From: Flagellimonas sp. HMM57
Lineage (GTDB): Bacteria > Bacteroidota > Bacteroidia > Flavobacteriales > Flavobacteriaceae
DNA length: 64,000 bases
Assembly: GCF_021390175.1 (NCBI RefSeq)
Contig: NZ_CP090004.1
Location: 1,860,001 to 1,924,000 of the forward strand
Direction: 5' to 3'
Positions 27,072 to 35,220 of this stretch are shown here, in pieces. Each line of letters opens with the position of its first letter. Within the stretch, counting starts at the first letter, position 1. The translations under genes were made by a program, and so were the position numbers. The notes below the pieces were generated by a model, which had not been told where the DNA came from, ran no database searches, and was given only the letters and a program-made list of their open reading frames with translations.

Positions 27072-28406
27072 ATGAACAAAGTAATTACGCTATCGTTTCT
27101 GTTGATGGCAACTTTCTGGGTCTCTGCTCAGGAAGATAACATAGCGGCAGAATATTTATTTGATGATATTGAGGCTTATCTCTATAGTCCAAATCACGAA
27201 AGGAAAAAGTCTCGTGAATACTTTACTAATGTTAAAGTATTGGCTGAATCGCAAAATCATGAAGCTTTGTATTATTTGGGGATGCTCCAAAAAGAGGGTA
27301 TCGGTACGAAGGTCAATTTTAAAAAATCTTTGAAATCCTTTAAAAAAGCATTTGACCTTGGCAATACCAAAGCGGCATACCTAATCGGGTACTATTATCT
27401 AAAGGGTTTTGGCAATGTTCAACAAGATTATAAGAAGGCGTACAGATGGTTTAAAAAGAGTGATGAAAAAATGGCACTCCATTGGATAGCCAAGATGGAA
27501 TTTCTTGGTTTGGGTAGGAAGGTGAACAAGCAAAAAGCAATCTCAATCCTTAAATCGAACGACCTCTACAATAGCGAAGTTTTACTGCCACAATACGAAG
27601 AAAGTATGCCTTCTGAAAAAATAGGAATCGAGGGGTATGACAGTGCAATAAGTACTTCATCGCTCCAAGACTTATATGAATTAAAAGGATTTGATAAGAC
27701 ACCAGAATATCACTATCTGGAAGGTACATGGCAGGGGCAGTTCTATGAACTGGATTGGGCATCTTCAAAAATTTTTAGAACACTTCCTACAGAACTTACC
27801 TTAACCGGACAAAACGGAGTCAACGACCAGTTAAAAGCTGAAATAAAAATTGCTGACAGTCTAGCAAGTGATGTAGGTAGTTATAGTGCCGGTGCATTGC
27901 GGTTCGGGTCACTTGCCCTGCCCGTAAAGAAGCAGTATACAGACTATCCGAATTTCACTCATTTGATGACAGAAATTGATGGTATTGAATTTAGAAAGTT
28001 TCAAACATCTGAGGGTAACTTTCTTATCGGTAAGGTATCGTCTACCTTCCCTGTGTGGAAAGAACGTGGAAATCCAAGTTTGGTCATTCTTAAAAAGAAA
28101 GATGAAATTAATAGTGCCGCACTAACTGCATTTGAAAAACAAGTAGGTGATTTTATCCGTCTTTACCCCAATCCGTTCAAAGAACATTGCCTGATAAACT
28201 TTGAACTTTCAACCGATGCGGATGTAAGCGTTGAAATTACCAATTACTACGATACGCCGTTTTATCATGATAATGTTTTTACGGGTCGTAAAGCTAAAGG
28301 CAACCATACGCTGGAGGTATATAATTTGCCGTCAAGGCGAGGTTCATACCTCATTTCGATTAAGCACAATGGGAGTGTAGAAAATAAAATAATTATCAAG
28401 AACTGA
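27072..28406 (+). CDS. Secreted Sel1-repeat protein with T9SS C-terminal sorting domain
   Basis: 444 residues. Signal peptide MNKVITLSFLLMATFWVSAQ; Sel1-like TPR repeats at about residues 60-160 (ALYYLGMLQKEGIGTKVNFK, AAYLIGYYYLKGFGNVQQDY, KMALHWIAKMEFLGLGRKVN); a middle beta-rich domain with YHYLEGTWQGQFYELDW; and a type A T9SS sorting domain over the last ~80 residues (FIRLYPNPFKEHCLINFEL, then SYLISIKHNGSVENKIIIKN). It would be exported by Sec and then the type IX system to the surface or medium. It lies 11 bp before the toxin gene and is probably co-transcribed. Function unknown; it could assist the toxin. Confidence 0.88.
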   Translation: MNKVITLSFLLMATFWVSAQEDNIAAEYLFDDIEAYLYSPNHERKKSREYFTNVKVLAESQNHEALYYLGMLQKEGIGTKVNFKKSLKSFKKAFDLGNTKAAYLIGYYYLKGFGNVQQDYKKAYRWFKKSDEKMALHWIAKMEFLGLGRKVNKQKAISILKSNDLYNSEVLLPQYEESMPSEKIGIEGYDSAISTSSLQDLYELKGFDKTPEYHYLEGTWQGQFYELDWASSKIFRTLPTELTLTGQNGVNDQLKAEIKIADSLASDVGSYSAGALRFGSLALPVKKQYTDYPNFTHLMTEIDGIEFRKFQTSEGNFLIGKVSSTFPVWKERGNPSLVILKKKDEINSAALTAFEKQVGDFIRLYPNPFKEHCLINFELSTDADVSVEITNYYDTPFYHDNVFTGRKAKGNHTLEVYNLPSRRGSYLISIKHNGSVENKIIIKN

Positions 28407-28417
28407 ATCCTACCACA

Positions 28418-30355
28418 ATGAAAAAGCTAATATATTTTTTCTTAATTGTTATAGCAAGCAGCATCCAATTGAATAAGCTGAATGCTCAATCTAGACCTTT
28501 TGCGGTGCCGATTGCGGTAAGTGATGATGGCGAATCACGAACTACACAAAACAATAATAGAAACACATCATCATCAAATAACAGGAATACGTCATCGAGA
28601 AATAATGGAGATTTCGAGCTAGTGGACATCTATGGAAATCCAGTTTGTTGCGAAAATCCTTCATTTGATTTTGAGCTTGAATTTGGTAGTTTCTCAATTC
28701 TTTCCCAACTCCAATCTCAAATCGCTGCCAATGTTCGTGCTAAGCGAGAGATTGATGAGTGGTTGAGAAAACAGGAAAGCACTCTTTTAAAGGAAATGAA
28801 TAGGCAAATGGCAACTAAACATAGCTCATTTACTACTGCCCAGAAAGAGTACTTCAAATTTTATGAAAGTGGAGGAAGATACCGTAATGGTGGTGTTGTT
28901 GCACGAACCTATTCTTTACTCTCGAGAGAGTCAAAAAGGAAAGTTGATTGGGATAAAAAAAGCGAAAAACATGCATTGGAATTTTTCATTTTAGATAGCT
29001 GGATCGAATGTGGTTATTGTGATGAATATAGGGGTATGGCATATAATGTAAACTCACTTTACCAATATGATCACGATAGCAGTCCCGGACCAAAGTTTTA
29101 TGCAAGAATGTATAGAGATAATGCAAAAGAAGATTTTGGTGAAGCCTATTATACTACTGGATTTCATGAGGGAAGAGCCAAAGGTCTAGATAAGCTGGTA
29201 AATGGTGATTTGTTAGACCGGCTTAGTAATATTAGAGTGCAGCACTACAGAAATCTCGGTTGGCAAGATAGGGTGCTTCAAATGAGTACTTACCTCATTC
29301 ATTTTAATCAAAGAGGAACATGTCCCATTCCTATGGGGAATTGTCTCCCGTCAAGTGTTCGAAAATATACACCTCTTCCCATTTGGAGTGACAATAAATT
29401 ATTGGAATGGGGAAAGGAACTTGCTCCCGCTATGCCAATGGAACGCCTGGCATTCAGTGAAGAATATACCACTGGAATCATCAACGCAGCAGGACAGGGT
29501 TTTGGACCGTTTGGACAATATGGACCAGGCTATGCAGCAAATTATTTTAAAACCAAAAGGGAAGAGGTGTTGAAAAATGAGTTAGATGAAATCAATCCAC
29601 GTCTCTTGAATCAACAAACTACTAGGGCACAATTGATTTCAGAAATCAAAATTTATACTGACGTTATAGATAGATTTGGTAGCTCAACGTATAAAGAGGT
29701 AGCTAGTTTTCTAAAAGAGGTCAATAAGGATTTATCATCATTTTCCAACGATGAGTTATATGAATATTACTTAGCGTCTCGAGAACTACGATTTAAGATG
29801 CAGTTGGACAGGCAAAAAATAATTCTTTATTCGGTTGGAGAGTCCTTTAAACCTGTAATTGAATTAGCTTTATGGGAAGTTGGGGGATCACTGGCAATTA
29901 AATTAATAGGAAAACTACCCGCTCTGGTAAAGTCGACACAATTACTAGATGTTCTCAATAATTTAAAAATTACCAACTCGTTATCTAAGTTTGAGTTTGC
30001 TCAAAAATTTGGTTTTAAGTCTTATTCTGAACATGTAAAAGTTTTTATTGACTTAAAAGTAAAGCGATCTAAATTAGGAGTTGAAATTCATCATTTAATT
30101 GAAAAAAGATTTGCAGGGAACCCCGTGATTGCGCAATGGTTGGGTTCAAATTCAAGTAGTTGGAAATCTATTGTTCTTACCAAAAAAGAGCATGAAGCAT
30201 TTACTGCGGCATGGAGAAATGCTATTGGTTACGAAGGAAAAACTATAGGTTCTTCTGGTTTTCGAACTCTTAACGTACCTTTAGATGTGCTAAAGAATGA
30301 GGCAAGAAGAATTTATAAAGATTATCCTGATATTTTGAAAGCTTTAGGTTTATGA
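28418..30355 (+). CDS. Secreted polymorphic toxin with C-terminal HNH-like nuclease domain
   Basis: 645 residues. Signal peptide (MKKLIYFFLIVIASSIQLNK), an Asn/Ser/Arg-rich linker (residues ~48-65), and a long domain of unknown fold (~70-500) with helical stretches. The C-terminal ~100 residues contain GVEIHHLIEKRF (His558-His559) and VLTKKEHEAFTAAWRNAI (His592). That pattern is found at the C-termini of polymorphic toxins and belongs to the HNH/His-Me finger nuclease superfamily, so DNA or RNA cleavage is expected. The next gene overlaps the stop codon (ATGA) and is a candidate immunity gene. The protein has no T9SS sorting domain of its own, so the export route after Sec is open. Confidence 0.78.
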   Translation: MKKLIYFFLIVIASSIQLNKLNAQSRPFAVPIAVSDDGESRTTQNNNRNTSSSNNRNTSSRNNGDFELVDIYGNPVCCENPSFDFELEFGSFSILSQLQSQIAANVRAKREIDEWLRKQESTLLKEMNRQMATKHSSFTTAQKEYFKFYESGGRYRNGGVVARTYSLLSRESKRKVDWDKKSEKHALEFFILDSWIECGYCDEYRGMAYNVNSLYQYDHDSSPGPKFYARMYRDNAKEDFGEAYYTTGFHEGRAKGLDKLVNGDLLDRLSNIRVQHYRNLGWQDRVLQMSTYLIHFNQRGTCPIPMGNCLPSSVRKYTPLPIWSDNKLLEWGKELAPAMPMERLAFSEEYTTGIINAAGQGFGPFGQYGPGYAANYFKTKREEVLKNELDEINPRLLNQQTTRAQLISEIKIYTDVIDRFGSSTYKEVASFLKEVNKDLSSFSNDELYEYYLASRELRFKMQLDRQKIILYSVGESFKPVIELALWEVGGSLAIKLIGKLPALVKSTQLLDVLNNLKITNSLSKFEFAQKFGFKSYSEHVKVFIDLKVKRSKLGVEIHHLIEKRFAGNPVIAQWLGSNSSSWKSIVLTKKEHEAFTAAWRNAIGYEGKTIGSSGFRTLNVPLDVLKNEARRIYKDYPDILKALGL

Positions 30356-31191
30356 AAAGACTGCTTTATTATAGTGCCGAGTGGAGAAATAAAGATATAG
30401 ATTTTTTGCGTTCACTTCCCGGTATTAATAAGGATATCGAAGTAGGTTATGATAGCTTTACGGTTGAAGAAAATAGCGATACTCACTTAAGAATAGTTGA
30501 TTTTTATTCGAAAAAAAAATTGGTTTTAGGCAATTCTAAACCAAAGAATTTTATTTCAACGCCAGCTACAGCTATTTTTACAAAAGAAGAGCTGTCTACC
30601 GCAAAGAATTATTTGCTTTTGTTTACTGGAGAATCCAAAGGAAGTCCTCAACCAGCCGAATCGTATTTAGAAAACACCTACGATTTTAAATGCAAAGTTG
30701 TTGGATGTTGGGAAGGCAGAAAACAGAAAGCTTTATTTCGCATTCCCAATATAAAGTGGAAAAAAGGTCAAGTCAATTTTACACTTCTTGAACATGACGT
30801 TATGTTTTTCAAGAAGGATTTCTACCAAGAGGTATTATCACCTCTTGGTTTGGCTTTTAAAGAAGTTATAGACCATAAAACAGGAAAAATATCATCTGAT
30901 ATCATACAATTGGACATACCTGAAGCTAAGAGTAAACTTCTTATCGAAGATACTGCCTACGATATAGAAGAACCTTGCGGTGTATGTGGAGTAAAACAAT
31001 TCACAATGCGTACCCTTGATTTTCTTCCTCCTTTTGAAGAAAAATTTGAATTTTATATCTGTAGAACCCAAGAACAATTTGGCGGTGGAATGCGTCGTAT
31101 CATTATTACAAAACAATTTAGTGACTTACTAGTAAAGCATAAAATAATCAGATATGATAATGATAATCTGGTTCCGGTACGGAATTGCTAA
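30352..31191 (+). CDS. Candidate immunity protein related to the double-CXXCG (SitI6) family
   Basis: 279 residues, cytoplasmic (no signal peptide). It starts at the ATG of an ATGA overlap with the toxin stop, the usual arrangement for toxin-immunity pairs. Near the C-terminus, CGVCG (Cys209, Cys212) is followed by FLPPFEEKFEFYICRTQEQF and then RRIIITKQFSDLLVKHKI. This matches the layout of the last part of double-CXXCG immunity proteins described in Myxococcus, but the first CXXCG motif is missing here. Assignment as immunity protein is inferred from position plus this partial resemblance. Confidence 0.65.
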   Translation: MKRLLYYSAEWRNKDIDFLRSLPGINKDIEVGYDSFTVEENSDTHLRIVDFYSKKKLVLGNSKPKNFISTPATAIFTKEELSTAKNYLLLFTGESKGSPQPAESYLENTYDFKCKVVGCWEGRKQKALFRIPNIKWKKGQVNFTLLEHDVMFFKKDFYQEVLSPLGLAFKEVIDHKTGKISSDIIQLDIPEAKSKLLIEDTAYDIEEPCGVCGVKQFTMRTLDFLPPFEEKFEFYICRTQEQFGGGMRRIIITKQFSDLLVKHKIIRYDNDNLVPVRNC

Positions 31192-31203
31192 TCTTTATTA
31201 ACG

Positions 31204-31788
31204 ATGTTTAAAATGCAATTTAAATTCAAAATAGTAGCCTTAATGTATGCCTTAGGTTGTTATATAGGTCGCGGTCAGGATAATATCGACTCTATCAACC
31301 TAGAATGCGTCAAAGCGAAATATAATTTAAAAGGGGTCAATATAGAATCAGTTCTGAATAGTTACGAACAATATCTTATTGAAGAGGGGTATCTCGGGGA
31401 AAGTAAAAATAGTAGGTATTCTTTTTATTTTGAAAGAATGGTTAAAGAGAACAGTTTTATTGGCAAAGTTCCCGATACTGTTTTTAAAGAAGTTACAAAA
31501 GTACAGATAGGCAAACACATTGATAATACTTGCCTTGAGGGGATGGAAGAAATTGATAATCAAAGTTCAATTTTGATGCGCAAAATCTTACTATGGAAAG
31601 ATTGGTACGCAGAACCGAGAGAAACGATAAATGCTCCTAAAGAGCTAGGAAACTTTCTCTTAGAAACCTTTAGCGAAGAAGAATTACAATCTCCCTTTAT
31701 GAGGGCCAACTTGTTGCTTATGATTGCTTGGGTCACTGACCTCAACAACGCTTACTTAGGAGATTTACTGCCGCCGATTAAAGGCTAG
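31204..31788 (+). CDS. Secreted hypothetical protein downstream of the toxin/immunity pair
   Basis: 194 residues with an N-terminal hydrophobic signal (KIVALMYALGCYIGRGQ); initiation at 31204 or at the Met at 31213 is possible. The body is helical, with SVLNSYEQYLIEEGYLG, FKEVTKVQIGKHID and LLMIAWVTDLNNAYLGDLLP. No family is recognised. It is 12 bp after the candidate immunity gene and is probably part of the same operon, so it may be an accessory or a second, periplasmic protective factor (inference). Confidence 0.7.
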   Translation: MFKMQFKFKIVALMYALGCYIGRGQDNIDSINLECVKAKYNLKGVNIESVLNSYEQYLIEEGYLGESKNSRYSFYFERMVKENSFIGKVPDTVFKEVTKVQIGKHIDNTCLEGMEEIDNQSSILMRKILLWKDWYAEPRETINAPKELGNFLLETFSEEELQSPFMRANLLLMIAWVTDLNNAYLGDLLPPIKG

Positions 31789-32286
31789 AGAATGAAGTTT
31801 TTGAATTTACTTCAACAGATTTAAATCATTTAAAATAAGAAAGTTACATTTAAGTTAGCATAAACAATTTATTTATTAATTGGCTCAACCTAGTAAACTC
31901 ATTTTGATGGAAGTAAATAAACCTAAAACAGTATAATTAGCAACTGGAAGAGACATCTCTACTTATAATAAAAATGATTTTCTATTACTATTTACTTTAA
32001 CGGTTAGAAGGATAGCTGAAAGCTTAGTTCAAGAGTTGTTTCTTATTGAAGGATACCAGACCTATAAATATAGTTTGGAAAATACATGATTTAAAATGTT
32101 TAAAGTTCAATGAAAGCGAGCACTTTCTCTTAAAGAACTCGAAGCAATTTACCCTAAGTGAAAAAGTATTGGGCATATTGAAAAATATCTTCGTGTGTTC
32201 TACAATACAGAATTTTAAAATAGGATTCTGTCATTCACGCCTCTTTTAAGATTTAAACACCTCAAACCTTTAAAATCAAAACATGG
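31789..32286. other. AT-rich intergenic region between convergent operons
   Basis: 498 bp between the end of the toxin operon and the end of the nitrite operon. A plus-strand frame of 67 codons (32046-32249) has no ribosome-site or homology support. Nothing else was found. Confidence 0.5.
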
Positions 32287-34137
32287 TCATAGCTTTGAAT
32301 CACCATTAACTGAACTTAAATTATAATTGATGGTAACCCGTGTTCCCTCACCGGGAATCGAATTGATGAACAACCGTCCGTTAATATAGCCAATACGTTC
32401 TTTCATATAGAAAACACCCATGCCGCCTTCACTTGTGTTTTTTGGTGGTTGCTCTAAAATAGAGGGGTCAAAGCCTTTGCCATCATCATCGACCATAATG
32501 CTCAAGATGTCTTCTTTATGGTTAATGGTCACTAAAATATAATTGGCATCGGCATACTTAATAGCGTTGTTTACTGCCTCTTGGGTAACTCTGTACATGT
32601 TCGTTTCTGCCAAGGAATCAAAACGGATGTTTTCTTCAGCCTTATTTTCAAACAGAATATTCTTTCCTGTTAATTTGCTCAATTCCTGAGTCATTTTTTG
32701 AAGGGCGGGAAAAATACCGTGATCCTGCAATTCTGGTGGGGTTAAGTTAAATGTAGCCGTTCGAACACCTTTGATTAAGTCCGATGCAAGGGTCTTTAAA
32801 TACGCTATTTTTTCCTTTGTTTTTTCCTTTTGATTCAAGTTAATGGATTCAATATTGAATTTAAGGGCGGTCAACATTTGCCCTATACCATCATGAATAT
32901 CCTTTGCAATACGTTTGCGTTCTTCTTCTTGTCCCTCTACAATCTGGCTTGCCTGTAGTTGTTTTTGACGGATACTTTCCTCATAATTCTGTTTGGTCAG
33001 TTCTTCAATTTTTAATTGATTGTGCTTGCGTTCGGTAATATCTGAACATAAAATAAGAATGCTTTGCTCAAGGCCTGATTGATGTATCGGGATGATTGAC
33101 ATATCCAGCCACAGTTTTTTACCGGAAACCGTTTTTATTTCCAGTTCCTCGGTTCGCATATTTTTACGTTTGCTTGTCAAGATCTCCCGTAAATACTGTT
33201 GTTGGCCTTCATCTTGGGTCAATAATTCGGCCAAAGGCCTGTGAATAGTGTCTTGTGATTGCTCTAGTAGTTCCAGAAACTTCTTGCTCATAAAAACAAC
33301 TGAACCATCTTTTCGGGTACTGGCAAAAAGTGCGGCGTTGTCAATTACAAAGTTGAGCTCTTGTAATTCTAACAACGATTTTTCTTTCTCGATAAAGAGC
33401 GTTTTAATTTCTGAGGCCTTTGTTTCCGATTCGAGCTGGCTCTGGACCAATTTTGAAATGGTCTTTCGAATTTGAATGGAGAGGGGCTTAAAAATAAACA
33501 GAACCTCTAGCAGTAAAATCAATAGTGAAAACGCAAGCAATAGATATTCTTTAAGCTTGAGCGTCTTCAGTTTCTCTTTGCTCAAGGTATCATATTCATT
33601 GACAATAGTGTCCATTTTTGTCAAAAACGGCCGCTCGTTGGACAACAGTATCTGCAACTCTTGATTATAGGTCAAGGTATCGAGCGTAACCGAAGCCTTT
33701 TTTGCTATAATGACCTCTGCAGCTTTGACCATAGCTTCATGGTGTGGGTTCAAGTCTGCGAACAAGCTTAAAATTCGTGTATTCTTTTCCACGGGAAGAC
33801 CGATACTATCATTTCCGTTCTGAAGCCCATCGTGGGATACTTTCCAAACGGAGAGTGTTTTTTTTAGAGTATCAAGAAGCTCTTTTTGTGAAGCTTGATT
33901 GTCGTTTTCAAATTGTATCAACAAAGTTTCTTTCACCAGCTTTTGGCTAAAGGCCCTTTGTCTACCAGCAACATTGATTACCCTGGAGTCGTTCAGTTGC
34001 GAGTTGAGATGTTGTTGGATTAAAAGCTGGGCAATAATAATGGTAAGCGCAATACCGGCAATAGCAAGTAAGTACCACTTCTGAATCCTCAGAAAAGTAG
34101 CGGTGTCCAATGCTAGTTTTTTCACATTATTGCTCAT
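32287..34137 (-). CDS. NarX-like sensor histidine kinase (PilJ-type sensor, PAS, HisKA_3)
   Basis: 616 residues. TM1 is near residues 21-40 and TM2 near 200-217. Between them is a helical PilJ/NarX-type periplasmic sensor that begins VINVAGRQRAFSQKL, which aligns with the P-box of nitrate sensors. A PAS domain follows (residues ~265-375), then HisKA_3 with EEERKRIAKDIHDGIGQML (the His is the phospho-site), and HATPase_c (TQEAVNNAIKYA, VDDDGKGFDPS, GMGVFYMKERI). It closes the nirB-nirD-DUF4202 operon, so nitrate or nitrite is the likely signal. The partner is probably the NarL-like regulator at 44518. Confidence 0.92.
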   Translation of the reverse strand: MSNNVKKLALDTATFLRIQKWYLLAIAGIALTIIIAQLLIQQHLNSQLNDSRVINVAGRQRAFSQKLVKETLLIQFENDNQASQKELLDTLKKTLSVWKVSHDGLQNGNDSIGLPVEKNTRILSLFADLNPHHEAMVKAAEVIIAKKASVTLDTLTYNQELQILLSNERPFLTKMDTIVNEYDTLSKEKLKTLKLKEYLLLAFSLLILLLEVLFIFKPLSIQIRKTISKLVQSQLESETKASEIKTLFIEKEKSLLELQELNFVIDNAALFASTRKDGSVVFMSKKFLELLEQSQDTIHRPLAELLTQDEGQQQYLREILTSKRKNMRTEELEIKTVSGKKLWLDMSIIPIHQSGLEQSILILCSDITERKHNQLKIEELTKQNYEESIRQKQLQASQIVEGQEEERKRIAKDIHDGIGQMLTALKFNIESINLNQKEKTKEKIAYLKTLASDLIKGVRTATFNLTPPELQDHGIFPALQKMTQELSKLTGKNILFENKAEENIRFDSLAETNMYRVTQEAVNNAIKYADANYILVTINHKEDILSIMVDDDGKGFDPSILEQPPKNTSEGGMGVFYMKERIGYINGRLFINSIPGEGTRVTINYNLSSVNGDSKL

Positions 34138-34159
34138 TCCGTACGACCATTAGATAAGG

Positions 34160-34750
34160 CTAAGCAGTAATCGCCTGTTGTATTAGATTCGCTGATTTTT
34201 CTGAAAAATGAAGCTTAAGCGCTGCTTGTTGACCTTTTTTAGACATTTTACGCCAAGTCTTTTGCAGAATATCGATGACCTTTGTGTTATCATGCTTTGC
34301 GGCAAAAGGTTCAAAATAATAGTTTAAAAAGACCAAACAAATGACGTCTTCCAATGTTTGGGTCTCTTCGTTTTTTTTGAGCTGCTTTTTTAATAACAGA
34401 AATTCGACCTGTTCGATAAGGTCATTATCATACCCTGCAATTTCAAGCAGTTCCCTTGATTTTTGGGCATGGAATTTCTTGAGCTCCTGTCGCCATTTGA
34501 GATACCCTGTCCGGTTCATTTCATAGGCATCACGGGGAATCTCCCACCTACAGATATGTTGGCATCTTGCAGTGAGCCGCAATGCTTCAGAAGCTTCAGG
34601 AGCAAAAGCATTGAGGGTTTCCGTCATGCGTTGGGCATACAATAATTCCTTAGGATAGGATTTGCCCTCAAAAACTTCACTGTTGGGGTCTTTGCGATTG
34701 GCCTCATCAAAAAGCCGGAATGCTTCGGCCTGTTTTGTAGAAATTCCCAT
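34160..34750 (-). CDS. DUF4202 protein of the nitrite operon
   Basis: 196 residues, cytoplasmic and helical. It matches DUF4202: FRLFDEANRKDPNSEVFEG, PKELLYAQRMTETLNAFAP, LTARCQHICRWEIPRDAY, GYLKWRQELKKFHA. The conserved His/Arg/Trp/Asp residues suggest an HD-like or metal-binding active site, but no activity is known for the family. It is 17 bp downstream of nirD and 22 bp upstream of the kinase gene, so a role in nitrite or siroheme metabolism is indicated by context only. Confidence 0.88.
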   Translation of the reverse strand: MGISTKQAEAFRLFDEANRKDPNSEVFEGKSYPKELLYAQRMTETLNAFAPEASEALRLTARCQHICRWEIPRDAYEMNRTGYLKWRQELKKFHAQKSRELLEIAGYDNDLIEQVEFLLLKKQLKKNEETQTLEDVICLVFLNYYFEPFAAKHDNTKVIDILQKTWRKMSKKGQQAALKLHFSEKSANLIQQAITA

Positions 34751-34767
34751 TTGTGTACTTTAAAGCG

Positions 34768-35142
34768 TTACTCTGAAAAGCCAAGATACACAAAGTTGTT
34801 TTCTATTTTGATAGGATATGTGGCGATTGCATCCAATACCCCGTTCAAGTTTTCACCTGTTTTTAAAGAAAAAGTGTTTTTATGAAGCGGACATGCCACT
34901 TTGGGATGCTCCCCATCTTCACCGACCATGCCACGGGAAAGTACCATTTCCATTTTATGTGGGCAAAGATTTTGACAAGCATACCATTCATCCTTACGTG
35001 TAAAATTGAATACGGCAATCTGTTTGTCCTTGTACTTTACACAAGCACCTCCATTTTTTGGAAACTTTGAAACCGGTGCTGCTTTAAACCAAACAGTTAC
35101 CTCATCTTCAGTCATTGCTTCATAGGTATTTAGTGTCATCAT
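34768..35142 (-). CDS. nirD: Nitrite reductase (NADH) small subunit NirD
   Basis: 124 residues of the Rieske fold. Both ligand pairs for a [2Fe-2S] cluster are present: LCPHKMEM and ACPLHKNTF, so this NirD should bind a real Rieske cluster, unlike enterobacterial NirD, which lacks the ligands. It works with NirB to reduce nitrite to ammonium in the cytoplasm. Two Met codons at 35142 and 35139 can start it. It lies 78 bp downstream of nirB, and the gap holds a heptad repeat array. Confidence 0.93.
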   Translation of the reverse strand: MMTLNTYEAMTEDEVTVWFKAAPVSKFPKNGGACVKYKDKQIAVFNFTRKDEWYACQNLCPHKMEMVLSRGMVGEDGEHPKVACPLHKNTFSLKTGENLNGVLDAIATYPIKIENNFVYLGFSE

Positions 35143-35160
35143 CGTTTGTCATTTTTTAAA

Positions 35161-35220
35161 TTTGTACTTCCAACTTCTCACTTCTAATTTTGTACCTCCC
35201 ACTTTGTACCTCGTACTTCA
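35161..35220. repeat. Degenerate GAAGTAC heptad array between nirB and nirD
   Basis: Read on the minus strand, the gap is eight consecutive 7-bp units: GAAGTAC, GAGGTAC, AAAGTGG, GAGGTAC, AAAATTA, GAAGTGA, GAAGTTG, GAAGTAC. It starts directly after the nirB stop and lies inside the operon, so it is transcribed. It resembles the arrays at 1024-1085 and 7714-7811. Confidence 0.8.

Noticed and set aside
32046..32249. Plus-strand 67-codon frame between the toxin operon and the nitrite operon
   Set aside because: No ribosome-site, homology or operon support in an AT-rich spacer.
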